DNA of 64,000 nucleotides from contig NZ_CP150900.1 of the NCBI RefSeq assembly GCF_038050405.1, positions 2,046,001-2,110,000 on the forward strand. The letters run 5' to 3'. The DNA comes from Paraburkholderia sp. IMGN_8. GTDB taxonomy: Bacteria > Pseudomonadota > Gammaproteobacteria > Burkholderiales > Burkholderiaceae. Below are positions 53,399-61,235 of this stretch, piece by piece. Under the pieces are notes generated by a model that worked only from the letters and a program-made list of their open reading frames with translations, searched no databases and was not told the DNA's origin. Made by a program: the position numbers and the translations under genes. The first letter of the stretch is position 1. Each line of letters starts with the position of its first letter.

Positions 53399-54140
53399 CT
53401 TTTTTGCCTGCGCGGCGCTTTTTGGCTGTGCGCTTGCGGTGTTGGCCTTTCCTTGATTTCTTAGTGGTCTATTAGCGTCGCCCCTGTGCGGGGCAGGCAC
53501 TTACTTTCTTTGCCGCCGCAAAGAAAGTAAGCAAAGAAAGCGGCTTCACACCGCTAATTCTTAAGCGGGTCCCCTGGCTTGGAGGAGGTAGTGGAGCATC
53601 TGGAATCGGTGTTCTCGCACATTCCGCTTTAGTGACAAGGCAGTCATACTTCCGGCGGCGCTGCGCGCGCCGTAGCGGTACTTCATTAAGCCGCCCGCGA
53701 TGTTTGGCTCCCTGCGGTATTTCATCAAACCGGCCGTCAGGTTGGCCCTTGTGTTTCCCTCGGTGTGGCGGCTTGCCTTTGCGTCTCCAATGCCTCGCGA
53801 GGCGCTAGCGGTTCATTCGGAGTGATGGCCCGCACTTGCACAAATCGGTTTTGAGAAGTACCGCCACGGCGCGCGCAGCGCCGCCGGAAGTATGACTGCC
53901 TTGTCACCAGCGCGGAATGTGCGAGAACACTGATTCCAGATGCTCCACTACCTCCTCCAAGCCAGGGGACCCGCTTAAGAGCTAGCGGTGTGAAGCCGCT
54001 TTCTTTGCTTACTTTCTTTGCGGCGGCAAAGAAAGTAAGTGCCTGCCCCGCACAGGGGCGACGCTAATAGACCACTAAGAAATCAAGGAAAGGCCAACAC
54101 CGCAAGCGCACAGCCAAAAGCGCCGAGCAGGCAAAAAAAC
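53399..54140. repeat. Giant palindromic intergenic element, copy C
   Basis: The inverted arms 53399-53692 and 53846-54140 surround a ~153-bp centre. Nested hairpins are A-type (CTTACTTTCTTTGC stem; AGCGG-CTTCACA-CCGCT). Both arms share the C-specific outer sequence GGCTGTGCGCTTGCGGTGTTGG. The element begins directly at the acyltransferase stop codon. Its centre shares a module (CGGCTTGCCTTTG ... TGGCCCGCACTT) with copy B but lacks the module shared by A and B. There is no transposase gene. Confidence 0.92.
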
Positions 54141-54146
54141 CAAGCA

Positions 54147-54206
54147 AAGCCCAACGCCGCAGGCAAACACCCCAATCAGGCGCTACGCGCAAAAAACACC
54201 TAAACC
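54147..54206. repeat. Solo terminus of a B-type palindromic element
   Basis: CCAACGCCGCAGGCAAACA (54151-54169) is identical over 19 bases to the outer end of element B at 39547-39565, and the following A-run and TAAAC resemble the sequence at 39584-39599. It lies just outside the right arm of element C, like a leftover end of a second element. Confidence 0.55.
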
Positions 54207-54250
54207 CGAATCCAGTGCCCCTTCAAGCACTTAGCCACCATGTCCAAATC

Positions 54251-54285
54251 TTATCAACAGGCCTTTCAACAAAATCTGTGGATAA
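54251..54285. repeat. 35-bp DnaA-box-like inverted unit, copy 2
   Basis: TTATCAACAG ... CTGTGGATAA. The right half is a perfect DnaA box on the minus strand (TTATCCACA); the left half differs at one base. It is the first of three units in 54251-54594. Confidence 0.7.
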
Positions 54286-54403
54286 GCAAACCAACCCACA
54301 AAGGCCCGACCCGCCGCGCCCATCGGCGTCCCGCCATTGCATCCGCGGGCACCGCGAACAACAAACCGATCCGCATCAAGCACTTAAGCGCACAACCCCA
54401 TAG

Positions 54404-54438
54404 TTATCAACAACCCTGTCAACACAAACTGGGGATAA
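54404..54438. repeat. 35-bp DnaA-box-like inverted unit, copy 3
   Basis: TTATCAACAA ... TGGGGATAA (minus-strand box TTATCCCCA). It begins 153 bp after copy 2, and flanking CAAGCACTTA-type sequence is also shared with the flank of copy 2, so the whole ~155-bp unit seems duplicated. Confidence 0.65.
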
Positions 54439-54559
54439 CGTTGAGGCATGCCAACGGCTTCAACTGGCGACAAGAGGCACGCGCAATACCCTCTTGCCCA
54501 TTCCGCACCGCGATCCGAAACTTGAGTGCGTTCAACGTGTTAGCCCGCTTGTCAGACAG

Positions 54560-54594
54560 TTTTCAACAGCCTCATCAACAAAAACTGGGGATAA
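54560..54594. repeat. 35-bp DnaA-box-like inverted unit, copy 4
   Basis: TTTTCAACAG ... TGGGGATAA, 156 bp after copy 3 and 31 bp before the stop of the outer-membrane efflux gene. No gene is supported between 54140 and 54624. Confidence 0.65.
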
Positions 54595-54624
54595 CTTCAC
54601 GGGCTTAAGTATGGAATCCCAGGT

Positions 54625-56118
54625 TTAGTTAGAAACACTCGTATTCGCCGTCGAAGCGGACGGTGCGGACTCTACTGGCGGATTCCCCATCGCCTGAAAC
54701 AACGCCGCCGTATCCGTCAGCCGCGCGCTGGTATAGCGGATCTCATCGACCTGAGCGTTGCGAAACTGCTGCTCGCTCGAACGGGTCGAGGATACCGGCA
54801 CGGCGCCCAGCCGATAGCGCCCCGACGTCTCCTCGAAAATCCCTTGCGCCGAACGCGCCCCGACGTTCGCCGCATCGAGCGCCTGCGCGTCGTGCTGGAG
54901 TGCGGCCAGGGTATCGGCGACGTTCTGAAACGCGGCCAGCACGGTTTGCCTGTATTGCGAAACCGTGGCGTCATACGTGTCCACCGCCGCGCGGCGCTGC
55001 GCGAACAGTGCGCCGCCATGAAACAGCGGCTGCGACAGCGACGCGCCGATGCTCCATATCGCGCCCGCACCGGAAAGCGCCACCGGCCAGCTAAACCCGC
55101 CTTGTCCCATCGACGCGTTCAGCGACAAACTCGGGAACATCTGCGCCGTCGCAACGCCGACATCGGCCGCCGCCGCCTTCAACGCGGCGTCCGCGGCCTC
55201 GATGTCGGGGCGCGTGCGCAGCAACTCGGACGGCACCACCACCGGCACCTGTTCGGGCACATGGAGTTGCGCCAGATCGAGGTCGTCCGGCGCGGCGTCC
55301 GGCGTGCGGCCGAGCAGCACGGCTAGCGCGTGACGCGTCGTCAGCCATTGCTGCTTCAGGCCCGGCAAGCTTGCGGACAAGCTCGCCGCGCTCTGTTGCG
55401 CGCTCAACTGGTCGGCGTGCGAGACCGCGCCGAGCGTGTAGCGCCGCTGCGTATCGCGTGCCTGATCGTTGGCGAGCGCCACCAGCCGTTCGGTCGTGTC
55501 GATTTGCGCGTGCAACGCCGAACTGGTGATCGCCGCCGTGACGATGTTGGCAGCCAGTGCGCGGCGCGCGGCATCGAATTGATACGCCTGCACGTTCACG
55601 CGTGCCGCAAGCGCGGCATCGGCGAGCCGTGCCGCGCCGAACAGGTCGAACGTGTAGTGCGCCTGCAATTGGCCAACGAACACGTTGTACAGGAATGTAT
55701 TCGGGCCGGCCTCGGGAATCGCGAGCGCGCGATTGCGGGTCGCCTGGCCGCCTGCATCGATGGTCGGCAGCATCGAACTGCCGATCTGCGCGCGCAGTTG
55801 CTCACGTGCGGCGGCGAGGCTCTTGTCGGTGGCGGCCAGCGTCGGGCTGTTGCGCAAACCTTCATCGACCAGCGCGTTAAGCGCATCCGATTGATAAAGC
55901 TTCCACCATTCGGGCACGGGCTTCGCGCCGACCACGAACTGCTGCGTGACGCCTTGCGCGGACGCGGTTTGCGCCGGTTGCGCTTCGGCGCCGTAGTGGG
56001 CCGGTTGCGGCATCGCGGGCGGCTCGCCGTTCGGTCCGAACGAGCAGGCGGCCAGCGCCAGTGTGGCGCAGCCGAGGGTCGTGATGCGCAAGTGTCGAGG
56101 GAATGCGAAAGTCACCAT
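54625..56118 (-). CDS. RND efflux outer-membrane lipoprotein (NodT/OprM family)
   Basis: The 497-aa product has a lipoprotein signal with lipobox LALAAC (Cys near 25) and two outer-membrane efflux protein repeats (about 70-265 and 275-480) rich in long helices: LVALANDQARDTQRRYTLGAVSHADQLSAQQ and its counterpart near DAANVGARSAQGIFEETSGRYRLGAVPV. It forms the trimeric exit duct of a tripartite pump. ATG 56118 has GGGGA seven nt upstream and lies 2 bp after the RND gene stop. It is the last gene of the minus-strand operon. Confidence 0.92.
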   Translation of the reverse strand: MVTFAFPRHLRITTLGCATLALAACSFGPNGEPPAMPQPAHYGAEAQPAQTASAQGVTQQFVVGAKPVPEWWKLYQSDALNALVDEGLRNSPTLAATDKSLAAAREQLRAQIGSSMLPTIDAGGQATRNRALAIPEAGPNTFLYNVFVGQLQAHYTFDLFGAARLADAALAARVNVQAYQFDAARRALAANIVTAAITSSALHAQIDTTERLVALANDQARDTQRRYTLGAVSHADQLSAQQSAASLSASLPGLKQQWLTTRHALAVLLGRTPDAAPDDLDLAQLHVPEQVPVVVPSELLRTRPDIEAADAALKAAAADVGVATAQMFPSLSLNASMGQGGFSWPVALSGAGAIWSIGASLSQPLFHGGALFAQRRAAVDTYDATVSQYRQTVLAAFQNVADTLAALQHDAQALDAANVGARSAQGIFEETSGRYRLGAVPVSSTRSSEQQFRNAQVDEIRYTSARLTDTAALFQAMGNPPVESAPSASTANTSVSN

Positions 56119-56120
56119 GA

Positions 56121-59100
56121 TCAATTCCCCGTATGCGTCGCGCCGGACGGCGCCGGCGGTTCGCGCTCGTCGCCACGCACTCTGAACGACACGGCGTACA
56201 GCGCGGGCAGATAGAACAGCGTGAGGATGGTCGCGCTCGTGATGCCGCCCATCAGCGCGGTAGCCATCGGGCCGAAGAAATTCGAGCGCAACAGCGGAAT
56301 CAGCGCGAGCACGGCGGCTGCGGCGGTCAGCGTGATCGGCCGGAAACGCCGCACGGTCGCGCCGACGATCGCGTCGAAGCGTTTATACCCGGCCGCGATG
56401 TCCTGCTCGATCTGGTCGACCAGAATCACCGAGTTGCGCATGATGATGCCGAACATCGCGATCACGCCGAGCATCGCGACGAAACCGAACGGCTTGCCGA
56501 ACAGCAGCAGCGTCAATACCACGCCAATCAGGCCGAGCGGAGCGGTCAGCACCACCATCAACACGCGTGCGAAGCTCTGCAACTGGATCATCAACAGCGT
56601 CAGCACGGCGATGATCATGATCGGCATCTGCGCGTTGATCGACGTCTGACCCTTGCCGCTTTCTTCCACCGAGCCACCCACTTCGATCCGGTAGCCGACC
56701 GGCAGTGAGTCGCGAATCTGGCTCAACGCGTTATCGACGGCATGCGTGACATCGATCCCTTGCGCACCGGCCATCACGTCGGATTGCACGGTAATCGTCG
56801 GTTGCCGGTCGCGCTCCCAGATCACGCCGTATTCCAGATCGTTGCGCAGATGACCGAGTGCGCCGAGCGGCACCGGGCCGTTCGGTGTCGGCATCGCCAG
56901 CGTCAGGAGTTGTGCGGGGTCGACCCGTTCCGATTTCGGCGCGCGCAGATCCACGCTGATCAGCTTGTCGCGTTCGCGGTACTGCGTGACCATGTAGCCG
57001 GACAGCGTCATCGCGAGGAAGCTCGACACGTCGTCGGAACTCACGCCGAGTTCGCGCGCTTTCTTCTGATCGACTTCGAAGCGTACCGAGCGTTCGGCCG
57101 GCTCGTCCCAGTCGAACTGGACGTTGTTGGTGCGGCGGTCGGCGCGCATCGTCGCGGCGACGCGCTCGGCGATCGAGCGCACGGTGGCGATATCGTCGCC
57201 GCTCACGCGGAACTGCACCGGATAGCCGACCGGAGGTCCGTTCTCCAGACGCGACAGGCGTGTGCGGATCGCCGGAAACTGGTTGCGCAGTTCCGGTTCG
57301 AGCCACTGGGCGAGTTTTTCGCGGTCCTTGACGGACTTCGCCGTGATCACGAACTGCGCGAAGTTCGGCTGCGGCAATTGCTGATCGAGCGGCAGATAAA
57401 AACGCGGCGCGCCGGTGCCGACGAAGTCCACCGTGTGATCGATTTCGGGACGGCCCACCAGGGCTTTTTCCAGGCGCTGCGCCTGACGCAAGGTCGCTTC
57501 GAACGACGCGCCTTCAGGCAGGCGCACGTCCACCAGCAACTCAGGACGGTCCGAGCTCGGGAAGAACTGCTGCGGCACCAGCGTAAAGCCCGCCATCGCC
57601 AGAATGAACAGCGCGACGGTGATTGCCAGCACGACAAAGCGCCGCTCGATGCACCAGCTGATCCAGCCGCGCAGGCGCGTGTAGAAGCGCGTGTCGTAGA
57701 TATCGTGTTCGTGATCGTCCGGCAGATGCGTCTCATGCGCTTCGCGTTTGCGCTCGGGCAGCATGTGATAGCCGAGCAGCGGAATCAGCACCACCGCCGC
57801 GAGCCATGAAGCGATCAGTGCGATCGCCGACACTTCGAAGATCGAACGCGTGTACTCGCCGGTGCTCGATTTCGCGAGCGCGATCGGCAGGAAGCCCGAC
57901 ACGGTCACCAGCGTGCCGGTCAGCATCGGAAACGCGGTACTGGTGTACGCGTAGGCCGCGGCGCGCGTGCGGTTCCAGCCTTGCTCGAGCTTCACCGACA
58001 TCATTTCGACCGCGATGATCGCGTCGTCGACCAGGAGCCCCAGCGCCAGCACGAGCGTGCCGAGCGACACCTTGTGCAAGCCGATATCGAACAGATACAT
58101 GCACAGCGCCGTGACCGCGAGCACCACCGGAATCGAGATCACGACCACCATGCCGGTGCGCAGGCCCAACGACACGAGGCTCACCACCAGCACGATCGCG
58201 ATGGCCTCGGCGACCGCTTCGAGAAAGTCGTCGACCGAGCGCGCGACTGCGTGCGGCATGCTCGACACTTCGACGAGATTCAAGCCGGCGGGCAGGTATT
58301 TGCGCAACCGGACCGTGTCCTGATCGAGTGCCTTGCCCAGACGAATCACATCGCCGCCCGGTTGCATCGTCACGCCGATGCCGAGCACGGCCTTGCCGCC
58401 GAAGCGCATTTGCGTGGCGACCGGGTCGTCGTAGCCGCGTTTGATCGTCGCGATGTCGCCGAGACGGAACGAGCGGTTGTTGATGCGGATCAGCGTGTCG
58501 GCGAGCGCGGCGACGTCCTTGAACTGGCCGGTGGGACGCACGAACACGCGATCGTCGGTGGTGGTCAGCGTGCCGGCCGGCGCGACGCTGTTTTGTGAAT
58601 TGATCGCCTGGGCGAGCTGCTGCGGCGAGATGCCGAGGCGCGTGAGCTGCGTGTTGGCGATCTCGATGTAGATGCGCTGGTCCGGGTCGCCGAAGTAATC
58701 GACCTTGCCGACGCCCGGCACGCGCAGCAGCACCGTGCGCAACTGATCCGCGTAGTCGTGCAGTTGCGCGGCGGAAAAGCCGTCGCCTTCGAGCGTGTAG
58801 ATGTTCGTATAGACGTCGCCGAATTCGTCGTTGAAGAACGGGCCTTGAATGCCTGGCGGCAACGTCGCCGCGATATCGCCGACTTTCTTGCGCACCTGAT
58901 ACCAGGTTTGCGGCACATCCTTCACCGGCGCGGAGTCTTTCATCGTGAAAAACATCATCGATTCGCCGGGGCGCGAGTAACTGCGCACGAAATCGATCGC
59001 GGGCGTTTCCTGCAATTTCCGGCCGATGCGGTCGGTGACCTGTTCCTGCATCTGGCGCGCGGTCGCGCCGGGCCAGAAGGTGCGGATCACCATGACGCGG

Positions 59101-59252
59101 AACGTGAAGGGCGGGTCTTCGGATTGCGCGAGGCGCGTGTAGGCGAGGATGCCGAATGCGGTCGAGAGCGCGATCAGGAAAACGACCAGCGCCTGATGGC
59201 GCAGCGCCCATGCGGACAGGTTGAAGCGTCCTTCTTCAGGCGTCGTGCTCAT
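56121..59252 (-). CDS. RND efflux pump inner-membrane transporter
   Basis: The 1043-aa product has twelve membrane helices in the usual 1+5 / 1+5 layout with two large periplasmic loops. The helix-4 motif LGLLVDDAIIAVEMM carries the proton-relay Asp pair. The domains repeat at PIMIIAVLTLLMIQL and GLIGVVLTLLLFGKPFGFVAMLGVIAMFGIIMRNSVILVDQI. Its length is typical of the HAE family, and the sequence is closest in style to MexK/TriC-type pumps rather than AcrB. It overlaps the adaptor gene by 4 bp. The substrate is unknown: drugs, solvents or phenolics are possible. Confidence 0.93.
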   Translation of the reverse strand: MSTTPEEGRFNLSAWALRHQALVVFLIALSTAFGILAYTRLAQSEDPPFTFRVMVIRTFWPGATARQMQEQVTDRIGRKLQETPAIDFVRSYSRPGESMMFFTMKDSAPVKDVPQTWYQVRKKVGDIAATLPPGIQGPFFNDEFGDVYTNIYTLEGDGFSAAQLHDYADQLRTVLLRVPGVGKVDYFGDPDQRIYIEIANTQLTRLGISPQQLAQAINSQNSVAPAGTLTTTDDRVFVRPTGQFKDVAALADTLIRINNRSFRLGDIATIKRGYDDPVATQMRFGGKAVLGIGVTMQPGGDVIRLGKALDQDTVRLRKYLPAGLNLVEVSSMPHAVARSVDDFLEAVAEAIAIVLVVSLVSLGLRTGMVVVISIPVVLAVTALCMYLFDIGLHKVSLGTLVLALGLLVDDAIIAVEMMSVKLEQGWNRTRAAAYAYTSTAFPMLTGTLVTVSGFLPIALAKSSTGEYTRSIFEVSAIALIASWLAAVVLIPLLGYHMLPERKREAHETHLPDDHEHDIYDTRFYTRLRGWISWCIERRFVVLAITVALFILAMAGFTLVPQQFFPSSDRPELLVDVRLPEGASFEATLRQAQRLEKALVGRPEIDHTVDFVGTGAPRFYLPLDQQLPQPNFAQFVITAKSVKDREKLAQWLEPELRNQFPAIRTRLSRLENGPPVGYPVQFRVSGDDIATVRSIAERVAATMRADRRTNNVQFDWDEPAERSVRFEVDQKKARELGVSSDDVSSFLAMTLSGYMVTQYRERDKLISVDLRAPKSERVDPAQLLTLAMPTPNGPVPLGALGHLRNDLEYGVIWERDRQPTITVQSDVMAGAQGIDVTHAVDNALSQIRDSLPVGYRIEVGGSVEESGKGQTSINAQMPIMIIAVLTLLMIQLQSFARVLMVVLTAPLGLIGVVLTLLLFGKPFGFVAMLGVIAMFGIIMRNSVILVDQIEQDIAAGYKRFDAIVGATVRRFRPITLTAAAAVLALIPLLRSNFFGPMATALMGGITSATILTLFYLPALYAVSFRVRGDEREPPAPSGATHTGN

Positions 59253-60427
59253 GAAGCGAAGTCCTCGGGATGCAGCGGCGGGATCACGCGGACCTTCTCG
59301 CCGGCGCTCACTGTGTGCACGCCTTGCAGCACGACACGATCGCCGTCCTTCAGGCCTTGGGCGATGGCGATCGTGCGCTCGTTATAGCGCGTCACGGTTA
59401 CCCGGCGCAGTTCCAACGTGTCGGCGGCGGTAGCGTTATTACCTGCGCGCACAACCCACACAGCCGGCTGCGTGCCGTCGTGGAACAACGCGGTGGCGGG
59501 CACGATGAACACGCCGTTCTGATTCGCCGGCGCGTTCGCGGGGGACAGCGCGATATCGGCTGTCATGCCGAGGCGCACGTCAGGACCGGGATTGTCGAGT
59601 GTGAGTTTGGCGCGGTAGGTGCGGCTTTGCGGATCGGCGGCGGGCGACAGTTCGCGCACGCGCGCGCTGAAGCTGCGCCCCGGCAGTGCGGCCAGCGTGA
59701 CCGTGGCGGTTTGCCCGACCGACAGCGCCGCTAGTGCGCTTTCCGGCACATCGCAGACCACGTCGATATCGCCGCTCCACGCGAGGTTGTAGACGGCCTG
59801 GCCCGCGGACACATTCTGGCCGGTGTCCGCCTGTTCGGCGGTGATCACGCCGGCGTGATCGGCAACGAGCGTGGTGTATTGCAACTGATCTTTCGACAAA
59901 GCCGCCTGCTGCGCGGCCTGATCGCGCTGTGCAACGGCCGATGCATAGGCATTGGTCGTCTGTTCGAGTTGCGCCGGCGCGATCAGGTTTTCTTTTGCCT
60001 GCGCCTGGTCGCGATCGAACTGCTGCTTCGCATAAACCAGACTGTGCTCGGCGGCCGCGAGCTGCGCTTGCGCGCTGGCGGCGCTCTTCTGTGCATCGGC
60101 CGGGTCGAGCCGGGCCACGATCTGCCCGTTCTTCACGACATCGCCCAGCCGCACGCGCCGCTCGACGATCTTGCCGCCGACGCGAAACGACAGCGGCGTC
60201 GCATAACGCGATTGCACTTCACCGGGCAACGACGACGCCGGCGTGGCGCTGCCGTCCGCATGCACGGCGACGGCGACCACCGGACGCGGCGCCGGCGCGG
60301 CAGGCTCTTTCTTCGAGCAAGCGGTGAGCGTGACGACGCTGGCCAACGCGAGGGCGCATACCACACGGGCATACCGATGGGACTGCTGGCGCATCGCAGA
60401 CGATGCAGGAGGACCGGGACGCTTCAC
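59249..60427 (-). CDS. RND efflux periplasmic adaptor (membrane fusion) lipoprotein
   Basis: The protein is 392 aa from a GTG start with GGGG five nt upstream. Signal and lipobox are VTLTACSKKE (Cys near 37). Next come a biotinyl-lipoyl-like domain (VGGKIVERRVRLGDVVKNGQIVARLDP), a helical hairpin (SAASAQAQLAAAEHSLVYAKQQFDRDQAQ), the second lipoyl half (YTTLVADHAGVITAEQADTGQNVSAGQ) and a beta-barrel. It links the RND pump to the outer-membrane duct. It is the first gene of the operon and divergent from the TetR gene at 60615. Confidence 0.92.
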   Translation of the reverse strand: MKRPGPPASSAMRQQSHRYARVVCALALASVVTLTACSKKEPAAPAPRPVVAVAVHADGSATPASSLPGEVQSRYATPLSFRVGGKIVERRVRLGDVVKNGQIVARLDPADAQKSAASAQAQLAAAEHSLVYAKQQFDRDQAQAKENLIAPAQLEQTTNAYASAVAQRDQAAQQAALSKDQLQYTTLVADHAGVITAEQADTGQNVSAGQAVYNLAWSGDIDVVCDVPESALAALSVGQTATVTLAALPGRSFSARVRELSPAADPQSRTYRAKLTLDNPGPDVRLGMTADIALSPANAPANQNGVFIVPATALFHDGTQPAVWVVRAGNNATAADTLELRRVTVTRYNERTIAIAQGLKDGDRVVLQGVHTVSAGEKVRVIPPLHPEDFAS

Positions 60428-60523
60428 GATTACCCCAACTTGGAGACAGCGAACGAACAGGGCAAGCCACGGCGGCTCGCCAGCTACGACGCGCAGGCCG
60501 GACTATGCAACCGGCATACGCGT

Positions 60524-60555
60524 TTGACTTCGAATGCTGGAATGTATTCTAATAC
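60524..60555 (+). promoter_or_regulatory. Promoter/operator of the efflux TetR gene
   Basis: TTGACT (60524-60529) and TCTAAT (60548-60553, 18-bp spacer) form a possible promoter. The perfect palindrome GTATTCTAATAC (60544-60555) overlaps its -10, and a further GTATTTGAATGTC follows. This is a typical layout for TetR autorepression and control of the divergent efflux operon. Confidence 0.5.
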
Positions 60556-60614
60556 AACTATGTATTTGAATGTCGGGATGAATTGGAATTCTCTTCGATG
60601 CTAGACTTGCGGCC

Positions 60615-61235
60615 ATGAAACGCCAACGACTCACACGCGAACAGAGCAAAGACCAGACGCGCCAGCGGCTGCTCGACGCTGCGCAAGCAATTTTTATGAA
60701 GAAAGGTTTCGTTGCGGCGAGTGTCGAAGACATCGCCGGAGCGGCAGGCTATACGCGCGGGGCGTTCTATTCGAACTTCCGCAGCAAGAGCGAACTGTTC
60801 CTCGAATTACTGCGGCGCGATCACGAAGCGATGCAGGCGGGTCTGCACGCGATCTTCGAGAATGCGGCATCGCGCGAGGAAATGGAAAGCCGCGTGTTGA
60901 GCTACTACAGCAACCTGCATCGCGAGAACAAATGCTTTTTGCTGTGGGTCGAGGCGAAGCTGCTGGCGGTACGCGACGGCCGTTTCCGACTCCGCTTCAA
61001 CGCGTTCATGCACGAAAAACTGGAACAGTTGAGTGCTTATATCCGCGAGTTTTCGGTGCGGGTAGGCACGCCGCTGCGGTTGCCGGCCGAGGAACTGGCG
61101 ATGGGCTTGATGGGTTTGTGCGACGGCGTGCAGTTCTTTCACACGGTCGATCCGCAGAACGTGCCGGCTGAGATGGCGGAAAAGGTGCTGGCGGGATTTT
61201 TCGCGCGCGTTGTGTTTGGGCGCGACGCGTCGTGA
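60615..61235 (+). CDS. TetR-family repressor, probably of the divergent RND pump
   Basis: The 206-aa product has an N-terminal HTH (about 12-58: RQRLLDAAQAIFMKKGFVAASVEDIAGAAGYTRGAFYSNFRSK, with the AcrR-type TRGAFYSNF recognition segment) and a helical ligand domain including NKCFLLWVEAKLLAVRDGRFR. It is divergent from the adaptor gene with a 187-bp shared region holding a palindromic operator. By analogy to AcrR/MexZ it would repress the pump until a substrate binds. Confidence 0.9.
   Translation: MKRQRLTREQSKDQTRQRLLDAAQAIFMKKGFVAASVEDIAGAAGYTRGAFYSNFRSKSELFLELLRRDHEAMQAGLHAIFENAASREEMESRVLSYYSNLHRENKCFLLWVEAKLLAVRDGRFRLRFNAFMHEKLEQLSAYIREFSVRVGTPLRLPAEELAMGLMGLCDGVQFFHTVDPQNVPAEMAEKVLAGFFARVVFGRDAS

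Noticed and set aside
54240..54608. 122-codon frame with three SYQQ/SFQQ peptide repeats
   Set aside because: The repeats are the DnaA-box-like units, whose spacing happens to be a multiple of three. There is no ribosome site and composition is unlike neighbouring genes.
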